IMG/VR virus record: IMGVR_UViG_3300044701_000404
Location: 1 to 20,496 of that record
Origin: a virus
Length of the DNA stretch: 20,496 bases
Strand: one strand, 5' to 3'
Below, one piece after another: positions 1 to 6,146 of this stretch (the stretch's first letter is position 1; each line of letters starts with the position of its first letter). The notes under the pieces were generated by a model. The model ran no database searches. It was given only the letters and a program-made list of their open reading frames with translations, and was not told where the DNA came from. A program made the translations under genes and the position numbers.

Positions 1-2
1 AC

Positions 3-497
3 ATGGGTAATACAACCTCAACCAATAACTTTGTACTGCGCGATCCGGTTATGACGGGGTTACGTTCATGGATTGAGGACTGTATATCTGAATACTTCAA
101 AGCCACTGCTAACCCAAAGCACGATGTCAGTCTGAGAGTCACGCAAAGCTGGTGCAATTACTCGGAGCCAGGGCAGTTCCATCACAAACATGCACATCCA
201 AATAGCTACGTTTCTGGCGTGTTCTATGTGCAGACAAACCCTGATGACAAGATCTTCTTTTATCGTGACGGGTATCAGCAGATCAAGTTCCCACCGCTAG
301 AGTGGAACCAATACAACTCTGAAAGCTGGTGGTTTGAAGCCACGACAGGCAAGTTGATTCTTTTCCCTTCGTCAGCACAGCATATGGTTCCGCAAGTGCA
401 GGGTGAGGAAACAAGAATTTCACTGTCTTTTAATACCTTCCCAGTTGGCATGATTGGTGAAGAAGTTGATTTAACTGGATTACGGCTGGAGGCATAA
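3..497 (+). CDS. 2-oxoglutarate/Fe(II)-dependent oxygenase-like protein, probably 5'-partial
   Basis: The product resembles the putative 2OG-Fe(II) oxygenase family (TIGR02466 type) common in aquatic phages. Visible hallmarks are a QSW strand (residues 48-50), an HKHAHPNS segment with His63 and His65 followed by SGVFYV (71-76), then a late LILFPSSAQHMVP strand with His127 and an ETRISLSFN strand with Arg138. In this fold these fit the iron-binding histidines and the arginine that holds the 2OG carboxylate. Family members are usually near 200 residues, so 164 residues with the first ATG only two bases from the edge suggests that about 40 N-terminal residues lie upstream. The substrate is unknown: hydroxylation of a virion protein, a host protein or a nucleobase are all possible. 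Its TAA overlaps the next ATG by one base (TAATG). Confidence 0.75.
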   Translation: MGNTTSTNNFVLRDPVMTGLRSWIEDCISEYFKATANPKHDVSLRVTQSWCNYSEPGQFHHKHAHPNSYVSGVFYVQTNPDDKIFFYRDGYQQIKFPPLEWNQYNSESWWFEATTGKLILFPSSAQHMVPQVQGEETRISLSFNTFPVGMIGEEVDLTGLRLEA

Positions 498-859
498 TGG
501 CTCACTACGCTTTTTTAGACGCAAATAACATCGTTACCGAAGTCATTGTCGGCAAAGATGAAGGCGAAGAAGGTATTGACTGGGAGGTACGCTACGCTGA
601 GATACGAGGGCAACCTTGTAAACGTACAAGCTACAACACTCAAGGCGGCCAGCATCCTAACGGAACGCCATTCAGAAAGAACTATGCAGGTATTGGATAC
701 ACCTATGATGCAGTGCTGGATGCTTTTATCCCACCACAGCCTTTTGCTAGTTGGGTGCTAAACGCTGGTTCTTGCCTTTGGGAGCCACCCACACCCATGC
801 CGACGGATGGAAAGATGTATAGCTGGGATGAAGCAACAACCTCTTGGAGGGAAGTATGA
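497..859 (+). CDS. Conserved phage protein of the fibre module, function unknown
   Basis: This 120-residue protein belongs to a group I recognise only as a recurrent hypothetical protein near phage tail-fibre genes. It opens with MAHYAFLD and NNIVTEVIVG (residues 1-19), has a central TSYNTQGGQH and FRKNYAGIGYTYD region (about 44-72), then FIPPQPFASWVLN, and ends in a Trp-rich tail with LWEPP, DGKMYSWDE and TTSW. The even spread of aromatic residues and lack of membrane segments suit a small beta-rich structural or chaperone-like protein. It starts inside the stop of the oxygenase gene and its TGA overlaps the next ATG (ATGA), so translation is probably coupled on both sides. No enzymatic motif is visible. 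Confidence 0.75.
   Translation: MAHYAFLDANNIVTEVIVGKDEGEEGIDWEVRYAEIRGQPCKRTSYNTQGGQHPNGTPFRKNYAGIGYTYDAVLDAFIPPQPFASWVLNAGSCLWEPPTPMPTDGKMYSWDEATTSWREV
846..851 (+). promoter_or_regulatory. Strong ribosome binding site that sets the start at 856
   Basis: GGAGGG lies five bases before ATG 856, inside the end of the preceding gene. It makes ATG 856 a much better start than the in-frame TTG at 844, which overlaps this Shine-Dalgarno sequence. Confidence 0.75.
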
Positions 860-1296
860 GTTCAATTGCGGTCACAGGTAATGCAAGCGGCACTGGGACT
901 CAGACGCTTCAATCGGCTAATACAAATAGCACGATTACCCAAACGCTACCCACGGTAGACGCAACAACGCTTGGTTATATTAACGCTCCGTTAGATAGCA
1001 AGACGGATAGCTATTCGATTGTCGATGGAGATCAAGGGAAGGCTATTTATTTAGCTTCAGGTGCTAGCAAGACGTTTACGATCCCTGCCAATAGTTCTGT
1101 TGCTTTTGCTACGGGTACGGTGCTTACGTTCATTAATATGAGTTCAAGTAGCTTGTCGATTGCCATTACGACCGATACGATGTATTTGGCGGGCACGGGA
1201 ACAACAGGCACCCGTACATTGGCCCAGTATGGGATTGCGACTGCTATAAAGATGACATCGACGACTTGGTTAATTTCCGGTAACGGATTAACTTAA
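856..1296 (+). CDS. Small beta-rich tail-fibre-type structural protein
   Basis: The product has 146 residues, is rich in Thr, Ser, Ala and Gly, and lacks Cys and membrane segments. It contains a segment with LGYINAPLDSKTDSYSIVD, then KTFTIPANSSVAFATGTVLTF, GTGTTGTRTLAQYGIATAIK and a terminal TWLISGNGLT. This order of short beta-strands recurs in phage tail-fibre and baseplate-associated proteins, where it probably forms a compact beta-sandwich; that structural reading is inference. The start is ATG 856, in an ATGA overlap with the previous stop and behind a strong GGAGGG. The gene lies between an unknown fibre-module gene and a polyglycine adhesin-like gene, which supports a virion role. Receptor-binding activity cannot be claimed from sequence alone. 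Confidence 0.7.
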   Translation: MSSIAVTGNASGTGTQTLQSANTNSTITQTLPTVDATTLGYINAPLDSKTDSYSIVDGDQGKAIYLASGASKTFTIPANSSVAFATGTVLTFINMSSSSLSIAITTDTMYLAGTGTTGTRTLAQYGIATAIKMTSTTWLISGNGLT

Positions 1297-1305
1297 AGGA
1301 CTCCC

Positions 1306-2211
1306 ATGACCGCCGTCTTGAATCTTCTAATTGGCACATCACGTTCGGGCGCCCTCCCGCTTGATGTCGAGTACCTTGTTGTTGCTGGCGGGGGCGCTGG
1401 AGGAGGAACGTACGGAGGTGGAGGTGGAGGAGGTGGCTTTAGGACAGGAACGACCCAAGGACTGTCCCTTGCGACAAACTATACGGTAACAGTAGGTGCT
1501 GGCGGGGCTTCTGTATCAGGTTATACAAATGGGAACTCTGGTTCAAATTCTGTGTTTAGTACAATCACTTCTGCTGGCGGTGGTGGTGGTGGAACTTACA
1601 CGTCAGCCGGTGTATCCGGTGGTTCAGGTGGCGGGTCAGGTAGCAACCCAGCAGCATCGGGTGCCTCTGGGAATACACCTTCTGTAACTCCTTCACAAGG
1701 AAATGATGGAGGAGCAAGCGTTGGAGCGCCAAGATATGCGGGCGGCGGCGGTGGCGGAGCCGGTGGTGCAGGGACGTCCGAAACAAATGTATCGTCACCA
1801 TCAACAAGCACAGCGGGAACAGGAGGTTCTGGCGCTCAATCATCAATTACCGGAACATCTCCAGCACCTTATTACGCCGGTGGTGGTGGCGCTGGTGGGT
1901 ATCAAACAGAAGGCTTAAATGTCTCTGCTGGCCCAGGAGGACTTGGTGGCGGCGGCGCAGGAGGAACCTACACGCCGACAGGAGTATATGGAACGGCAGG
2001 AACTGTTAATACTGGTGGTGGAGGTGGGAGTGGTGGTGCTGGCTCGGGTAATACGAGCGGCGCAGGTGGCTCTGGTGTAGTCATCCTCAAATACCCCAAT
2101 ACGTACACAATCTCAAATCCTGGGGGCGGGTTAACATACTCAACAGCTACATCTGGTGCATATAAAATAACGACGGTTACTGCTGGAACTGGTAATGTGT
2201 CGTGGAGCTAG
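1306..2211 (+). CDS. Glycine-rich adhesin/tail-fibre-like protein
   Basis: The protein (301 residues) begins with a short leader and VEYLVVAGGGAGGG, the typical opening of phage glycine-rich domain proteins. It carries at least nine polyglycine blocks, including an eight-glycine run near residue 41, separated by Thr/Ser/Asn/Tyr-rich segments. It closes with GAGGSGVVILKYPNTYTI and a beta-rich end. The blocks resemble those of adhesins such as phage S16 gp38, where polyglycine type II helices stack and display variable receptor-binding loops; equivalence to gp38 is inference. The ATG at 1306 follows an AAAGGA sequence just after the upstream stop. Codon bias in the Gly blocks (many GGT/GGC/GGA) creates long shadow frames on both strands. 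The gap before the next gene is the longest in the window (37 bases). Confidence 0.75.
   Translation: MTAVLNLLIGTSRSGALPLDVEYLVVAGGGAGGGTYGGGGGGGGFRTGTTQGLSLATNYTVTVGAGGASVSGYTNGNSGSNSVFSTITSAGGGGGGTYTSAGVSGGSGGGSGSNPAASGASGNTPSVTPSQGNDGGASVGAPRYAGGGGGGAGGAGTSETNVSSPSTSTAGTGGSGAQSSITGTSPAPYYAGGGGAGGYQTEGLNVSAGPGGLGGGGAGGTYTPTGVYGTAGTVNTGGGGGSGGAGSGNTSGAGGSGVVILKYPNTYTISNPGGGLTYSTATSGAYKITTVTAGTGNVSWS
1384..2085 (+). repeat. Polyglycine low-complexity blocks within a coding region
   Basis: At least nine clusters of GGN codons alternate with Thr/Ser/Asn/Tyr codons across this stretch of the adhesin-like gene. They are irregular in spacing, unlike the strict 60-bp unit of the next gene. Confidence 0.7.
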
Positions 2212-2237
2212 TGGCATAGTGCGCCTAGCAAAATTAT

Positions 2238-2244
2238 AGGAAAG
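2238..2244 (+). promoter_or_regulatory. Ribosome binding site favouring a GTG start at 2249
   Basis: AGGAAAG lies in the 37-base gap, with the AGGA core seven bases before GTG 2249. An overlapping out-of-frame ATG at 2247 opens only about 26 codons, so the GTG is preferred. Confidence 0.6.
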
Positions 2245-2248
2245 CAAT

Positions 2249-3364
2249 GTGTTCGGCTTTGATCCATTTTCAACTGCGCCGTTCTCAGCGATCAGTGGGT
2301 CGGGTGCCAACACATACACACGCGAAGTAGCCGAAACAGCCACCGGTACCGACGCTACCGATGCAATCCTAACGGTTAATTCAGCCGTTGCAGAAACGGC
2401 CACAGGTACTGACACCACCAACGCAAACCTCACCATCGATTCAGCCGTTGCAGAAACGGCTACAGCAACAGATACAACTGCGTCAAACCTCACCATCGAT
2501 TCAGCCGTCGCTGAAAGCGCCACGGCAACAGACACCACCGACGCAACACCCATATTAAGCGGGGCCATAGCCGAGTCCGCCACGGGTACTGATGCCGTAA
2601 GCGCAACACAAACGCTGGGTGCGAGCGTAGCCGAGACCGCTACAGGTACTGACTCAATCGCCAACAACCTCACGCTAAATACAAATCTTGCTGAGTCGGC
2701 TACTGCTACGGATTCGGTGACGGCTGGGGATTCGTATAGCGAATCAATTACTGAATCAGCAACAGGCTCAGATGTTGTTGCGGGTGATAAGTTTATTAAC
2801 ACCCTGATTGCCGAGGCAGCGACAGCGACTGACAGTATTAACGCGACGTATACCTTGGTGGCTTCGGTTTCAGAGGTTGCGCTCGGTGTCGACGCTATAA
2901 CAACAATTATCAGTACCTCTGGCAGCGTGTCAGAAAGTGCGACGGGTTCTGATGCTACCTCTGCGGCAGGGGAGGTTGATGGGGTTATAGCCGAGACTGC
3001 TACAGGTACAGACAGTATAGCGGCTGGGTTCTTATACGATAAGGCAGTTTCTGAATCTGCGACAGGACTTGACTCGGTTGAGTCGCTTTATATTCTGGGT
3101 GCCATCGTTGCTGAAACTGCGACAGCAGTGGATAATGTCGCAGCGCGAGCAGATTTTGTTGATGCTGTACTTGAATCGGCGCAGGGCGCGGACCTAACGC
3201 AGGGTGGTGGGTTGTTTAATGTTGGGGTGTCGGAGTCGGCGTCCATAACAGACGTAGCGTTTAGTCGGTTCTTGTGGGAGCTTATCGATGATTCCCAAGT
3301 GGCAAACTGGCAGACCATTAACACAAACCAAACTTCCAACTGGCAACCCGTCGATATGACATGA
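2249..3364 (+). CDS. Tandem 20-residue-repeat structural protein (tail-fibre module)
   Basis: The 371-residue product starts with FGFDPFSTAPFSAI and then holds a strictly periodic array: residues 27-326 are fifteen 20-residue units and a sixteenth begins at 327, with no insertions or deletions between units. The unit consensus is roughly [VI]-[AS]-E-[TS]-A-T-[GA]-[TS]-D-x(11); the first nine positions are conserved and the last eleven vary. After the array come FLWELIDD and two QxxNWQ mini-repeats (VANWQ, TSNWQ). The regular spacing suggests a solenoid or a stack of beta-turns giving an extended shaft, which is inference. The same unit appears three times in the gene at 4370. Translation starts at GTG 2249. 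The function is not known from any characterised homologue I can name. Confidence 0.75.
   Translation: MFGFDPFSTAPFSAISGSGANTYTREVAETATGTDATDAILTVNSAVAETATGTDTTNANLTIDSAVAETATATDTTASNLTIDSAVAESATATDTTDATPILSGAIAESATGTDAVSATQTLGASVAETATGTDSIANNLTLNTNLAESATATDSVTAGDSYSESITESATGSDVVAGDKFINTLIAEAATATDSINATYTLVASVSEVALGVDAITTIISTSGSVSESATGSDATSAAGEVDGVIAETATGTDSIAAGFLYDKAVSESATGLDSVESLYILGAIVAETATAVDNVAARADFVDAVLESAQGADLTQGGGLFNVGVSESASITDVAFSRFLWELIDDSQVANWQTINTNQTSNWQPVDMT
2327..3286 (+). repeat. Sixteen tandem 60-bp coding repeats
   Basis: Sixteen in-phase 60-bp units each encode one 20-residue repeat. DNA identity is highest at the 5' end: 2424-2448 is identical to 2484-2508 (25 bases, offset 60), and 2381-2400 is identical to 2441-2460. 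Later units keep the amino-acid pattern but diverge in DNA. This fits duplication at the 5' end or slippage-driven expansion. Confidence 0.9.
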
Positions 3365-3372
3365 GGTAAACC

Positions 3373-4362
3373 ATGCCTATTACAAGAACTTCTCTCCTTG
3401 ATTTACCCATTATTGAAACCGACACGGAAGTTGGTTCGTGGGGTAACGCCATTAATAATGGCCTAACGCAGTATATTGATATTGCTGTTGCAGGGATTAC
3501 TAACCTGACAGGTTCAAACTTTTCAGGCTCGCCAAACTACGACCTGACATTATCCCTAACCGAAGGGGATGCAAGCGCAACCAATATTGTTTATAACAGC
3601 GCACAGTATTCGACAATCAGGGTGTCAAGCCTTAACGCTAACTCAACCATCATAGCCCCTGCGTCATCACGCTCCTATAAAGTTATTAACGCAGACTCAA
3701 CCTACACGCTAACAGTTAAAGCTACAGGTCAGACAGGCGTAACAATTAACCCCGGTGCCTCACTCGTTGCTGTGTTTAACGGCACGGACTATGTGGGTCT
3801 TGGTGTACAGGCTGCTGCCACACTCACGGCAGGGCAGCTCATTAAAGGTGCGGGTTCTACCGTTGTTACCCCTGCCACTGCTGGAACCGATTACGTAGCT
3901 CCCGGTACAGCCACAACATTCACGGCGCTTCAAACGTTTTCTGGTACTTCGGCAAACCTCGCTCAAGTGCTTGCAAATTCGTCAGAGGTTGTGACGGTTA
4001 ACGCCACCGTTGTTCCATCCACGGTTAACTACGACGTGACTACACAGTCCGTTATTTACTATACCGGTGGGGCTGGTGGTTCTAATTGGACCGTTAACTT
4101 TAGGGCTTCGACGGGTACAACACTTAATACGGCGCTGGCAACAGGGCGCAGTGTGACCGTGGCATTGATGGCTACACAGAACGCAACACCTTACTACAAC
4201 AACACCATACAAGTTGATGGAAACACCATAACTCCAAAGTATCAGGGCGGTATTGCTTGGACCGGAGGTAACGCTTCGGGTATTGACGTTTACGTATATA
4301 CGATTATTAAAACAGCATCGGCAACTTTTACGGTGCTAGCTTCTCAAACTAAATTTACCTGA
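3373..4362 (+). CDS. Putative tail-fibre/phage structural protein
   Basis: This 329-residue protein is dominated by Thr, Ser, Ala, Asn and Val, as in trimeric fibre proteins. Its N-terminus, with LDLPIIETDTEVGSWGNAIN and then YIDIAVAGITNLTG (residues 9-45), is a recurrent opening of phage fibre proteins and may be the virion attachment part. A middle segment (VINADSTYTLTVKATG, TINPGASLVAVFNGTDYVGLG) resembles beta-sandwich units, and a linker with AGTDYVAPGTATTFTALQTF is typical of fibre shafts. The C-terminal half, from about residue 200, ends with SATFTVLASQTKF. ATG 3373 follows a GAGGT near the previous stop. No enzymatic site is visible; the exact role in the fibre is unassigned. Confidence 0.7.
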   Translation: MPITRTSLLDLPIIETDTEVGSWGNAINNGLTQYIDIAVAGITNLTGSNFSGSPNYDLTLSLTEGDASATNIVYNSAQYSTIRVSSLNANSTIIAPASSRSYKVINADSTYTLTVKATGQTGVTINPGASLVAVFNGTDYVGLGVQAAATLTAGQLIKGAGSTVVTPATAGTDYVAPGTATTFTALQTFSGTSANLAQVLANSSEVVTVNATVVPSTVNYDVTTQSVIYYTGGAGGSNWTVNFRASTGTTLNTALATGRSVTVALMATQNATPYYNNTIQVDGNTITPKYQGGIAWTGGNASGIDVYVYTIIKTASATFTVLASQTKFT

Positions 4363-4369
4363 GATTGAT

Positions 4370-5224
4370 ATGCCGGTTATTCAACGTTTAGCTGCTGGAG
4401 GCGCTCGGGGTTTTGGTTTCGGTGGTAACACAAATGTTACCTACGACGGAATAATTACTGAAACTGCTGCCGGAGTAGATGCTTTTGCTGGGGGCTTAAC
4501 GTTAGGCGGTGCAGTAAGCGAAACGTCAACAGGCGCAGATGGGACATCAAGCATCTTGGTTTATTTACGAGATGTTTCTGAAACTGCGGCTGCATCAGAT
4601 AGTATTTCTGTAGAAGGTGGAGCTCCGGGCATTGGTACGTTTATTTACGGTGGGTACTACGCCGGGATGATTGACTATAGTGGTACAGGTGCCGGACCTT
4701 TCTACTACCTAATTGTTGCACCAAAATCTACGCAGTCTCTGCAAGATTACAAAACAACCGATACAGCTACAGGTGGCGCTAATTCAATGGTGGATGGTGC
4801 GGCTAACACTTCTTACTTGGTGGGGATAAGTCCAACAACGTACCCCGCCGCTGGTTATTGTGATGGGCTAACTACAAATGGGTACACCGATTGGTATTTA
4901 CCTGCTTATTATGAATTAGAAATTTGTTACTACAACCTCAAACCCACAACTACATCTAACAATACAGGGTCGGGCACGACTAATCCTTATGCAGTCCCCG
5001 CACGAAGCTCGCCCTATACAACTTCTTCTCCAGCACAGACTTCAGTTGCGTTATTTCAATCGGGCGGATCAGAAGCGTTTAGCACTACTTCTTATCATTG
5101 GACATCAACTAACCAGTCAACTGCTTACGCATGGACAAAGAATTTTTCTAATGGGGCTGTTTTAGCTGTAAATAAGAGCTACTCAAATTATGTTCGGGCT
5201 ATTAGAAAGGTGGCGGTGGCATGA
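4370..5224 (+). CDS. Repeat-module protein with DUF1566/Lcl-like C-terminal domain; candidate variable receptor-binding protein
   Basis: The 284-residue protein has a short Gly-rich N-terminus (MPVIQRLAAGGARGFGFGG), three 20-residue repeats at 29-88 of the same type as the gene at 2249, and then a domain from about 89 to the end. That domain has YYLIVAPK, YCDGL, GYTDWYLPAYYELEICYYNLKP and a terminal HWTS, YAWTKNFSNG, NYVRAIRK series. This order matches the DUF1566 (Legionella Lcl-type) domain, a C-type-lectin-like fold used by phages for adhesion and known as a variable domain of diversity-generating retroelements. Here YHWTS replaces the more usual YWSST. Whether it varies in this phage is not shown: no template repeat or reverse transcriptase is present in the window. 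Its TGA overlaps the next ATG by four bases. Confidence 0.75.
   Translation: MPVIQRLAAGGARGFGFGGNTNVTYDGIITETAAGVDAFAGGLTLGGAVSETSTGADGTSSILVYLRDVSETAAASDSISVEGGAPGIGTFIYGGYYAGMIDYSGTGAGPFYYLIVAPKSTQSLQDYKTTDTATGGANSMVDGAANTSYLVGISPTTYPAAGYCDGLTTNGYTDWYLPAYYELEICYYNLKPTTTSNNTGSGTTNPYAVPARSSPYTTSSPAQTSVALFQSGGSEAFSTTSYHWTSTNQSTAYAWTKNFSNGAVLAVNKSYSNYVRAIRKVAVA
4454..4633 (+). repeat. Three 60-bp units of the shared 20-residue repeat
   Basis: Three in-phase units encode ITETAAGVDAF..., VSETSTGADGT... and VSETAAASDSI.... They keep the x-E-T-x-x-x-x-D spacing of the sixteen-unit array at 2327-3286, though the DNA has diverged. Confidence 0.8.
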
Positions 5225-5640
5225 TGGACGACAAAACGCATGAGTTAGCAGTCCTTAAAGCGCAAGCCAAGATCCGGCTTGAGGAGCTAAAGGCCCAAGA
5301 CTCTGCCAAAGAAGTTGCTGGCAAAGCGATTGGTGAAGATGGATTGCTTTACATCTTCCTCATCGTGTTAGTAGGTGTTGGCGCTTCACTTTTCCTTGAT
5401 GGCGAAAAAATTGCTGCTGTGATGGGCTTGCTTGGCGCTTCACTTACTGCACTTATTCAAATGCTAAACGGGATTGCAGGTACTGCGCCAAAGCAGGAAA
5501 AGCCCGAGTTTGAAGTCATCAAGGATCTCATTACTCGGTTGGACAAGCTTGATCGTGCCGAGCCACCCATGCAGGTGGATGTTGAAGGCTCCAAAGTCAC
5601 AGTCAAGAAAGGTGCCGACATCGTGACGGCTAAGGGGTAA
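5221..5640 (+). CDS. Small membrane protein with two predicted TM helices, lysis cassette
   Basis: The 139-residue product has a charged N-terminal helix (residues 3-37, rich in Lys, Glu and Ala), hydrophobic segments at about 41-59 (LLYIFLIVLVGVGASLFL) and 63-86, and a soluble tail containing EFEVIKDLITRLDKLDR and a last VDVEGSKVTVKKGADIV strand. Size, topology and position two genes before the endolysin fit a holin, antiholin or accessory lysis membrane protein, but I do not recognise the family. It may equally be a virion membrane-interacting protein. Two ATGs (5221 and 5224) are in tandem; the first gives an ATGA overlap with the preceding stop. The next gene starts two bases after its stop. 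Confidence 0.6.
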   Translation: MMDDKTHELAVLKAQAKIRLEELKAQDSAKEVAGKAIGEDGLLYIFLIVLVGVGASLFLDGEKIAAVMGLLGASLTALIQMLNGIAGTAPKQEKPEFEVIKDLITRLDKLDRAEPPMQVDVEGSKVTVKKGADIVTAKG

Positions 5641-5642
5641 TC

Positions 5643-6146
5643 ATGCTTTCACTTCTCTCAACACTTGGTGGCCTACTTATTTCGGGCCTACCCAAACTGC
5701 TTGATTACTTCCAAAACAAAGCCGACCAAGCCCATGAGCTTGAGCTTGCAAGGATGCAATCGGAGCGCGAACTAGCCTTAGCCAAAGAAGGTTTTATTGC
5801 TCAGCAGCGCGTGGAAGAGATTCGCACTGACCAGATTGCCATGCAGACGGATGCTCAAATGACCGTGGCGGCGCTGGACCATGACAAGCAGATCATTGAG
5901 AAGTCTAGCAAGTGGGTGGTGAACTACATTGGAACGGTGCGGCCTAATGTCACTTACTTGCTCATCTTAGAACTCATTGCCATTAACGCTGTGCTTGCTT
6001 ATTACGTCTGGCAGCACCCGCATCTTGTGCAAAACATTGATGACTTGGTTCGGGTCAGTACGATCATCTTTTCCGATGATGAGATGGCAATGCTTGGCGG
6101 CATCATTGGCTTTTGGTTTGGCTCGCGTAGTTGGCAGAAGAAATGA
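5643..6146 (+). CDS. Holin-like membrane protein with coiled-coil segment
   Basis: The 167-residue protein has an N-terminal amphipathic/hydrophobic segment (2-20), a long charged helix likely to be coiled-coil (about 26-88), a clear membrane helix at about 103-123 after a VRPNVTYLL motif, and a second short hydrophobic segment at 148-160 ending in IGFWFGSRSWQKK. The RPxxTY...FWFGSR pattern recurs in phage holin-like proteins encoded next to endolysins, resembling the three-TM holin group of gene transfer agents and phages. The lysozyme gene directly follows, overlapping its stop, and this supports a pore-forming role. I cannot tell holin from antiholin, and no spanin pair (Rz/Rz1) was found. 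Confidence is high for a membrane protein and moderate for holin. Confidence 0.6.
   Translation: MLSLLSTLGGLLISGLPKLLDYFQNKADQAHELELARMQSERELALAKEGFIAQQRVEEIRTDQIAMQTDAQMTVAALDHDKQIIEKSSKWVVNYIGTVRPNVTYLLILELIAINAVLAYYVWQHPHLVQNIDDLVRVSTIIFSDDEMAMLGGIIGFWFGSRSWQKK

Noticed and set aside
1565-1846. Several open frames on both strands inside the glycine-rich gene
   Set aside because: Runs of GGN codons give low stop density in other frames. The shadow products are low-complexity Pro/His/Arg/Leu strings.
2208-2228. Imperfect hairpin (CTAG...GCA / TGC...CTAG) at the end of the glycine-rich gene
   Set aside because: The stem has only seven of nine pairs with a central mismatch and no following T-run, so it is not credible as a terminator.
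2140-2802. 220-codon open frame on the minus strand
   Set aside because: It lies antisense to the 60-bp repeat array, and its own product is just the complement of the repeated codons. The plus-strand frame continues for 371 codons with a ribosome binding site.
2327-3286. Regular repeats considered as a CRISPR array
   Set aside because: Units are contiguous, in frame and 60 bp with no repeat/spacer pattern. They encode a 20-residue protein repeat.
5085-5215. Search for a template repeat matching the candidate variable region
   Set aside because: I found no second near-copy anywhere in the window and no reverse-transcriptase-like frame, so no retroelement is annotated.
6131-6142. TTG at 6131 as endolysin start
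   Set aside because: ATG 6143 gives the usual ATGA overlap and the expected short N-terminus before the catalytic Glu. TTG starts are rare.
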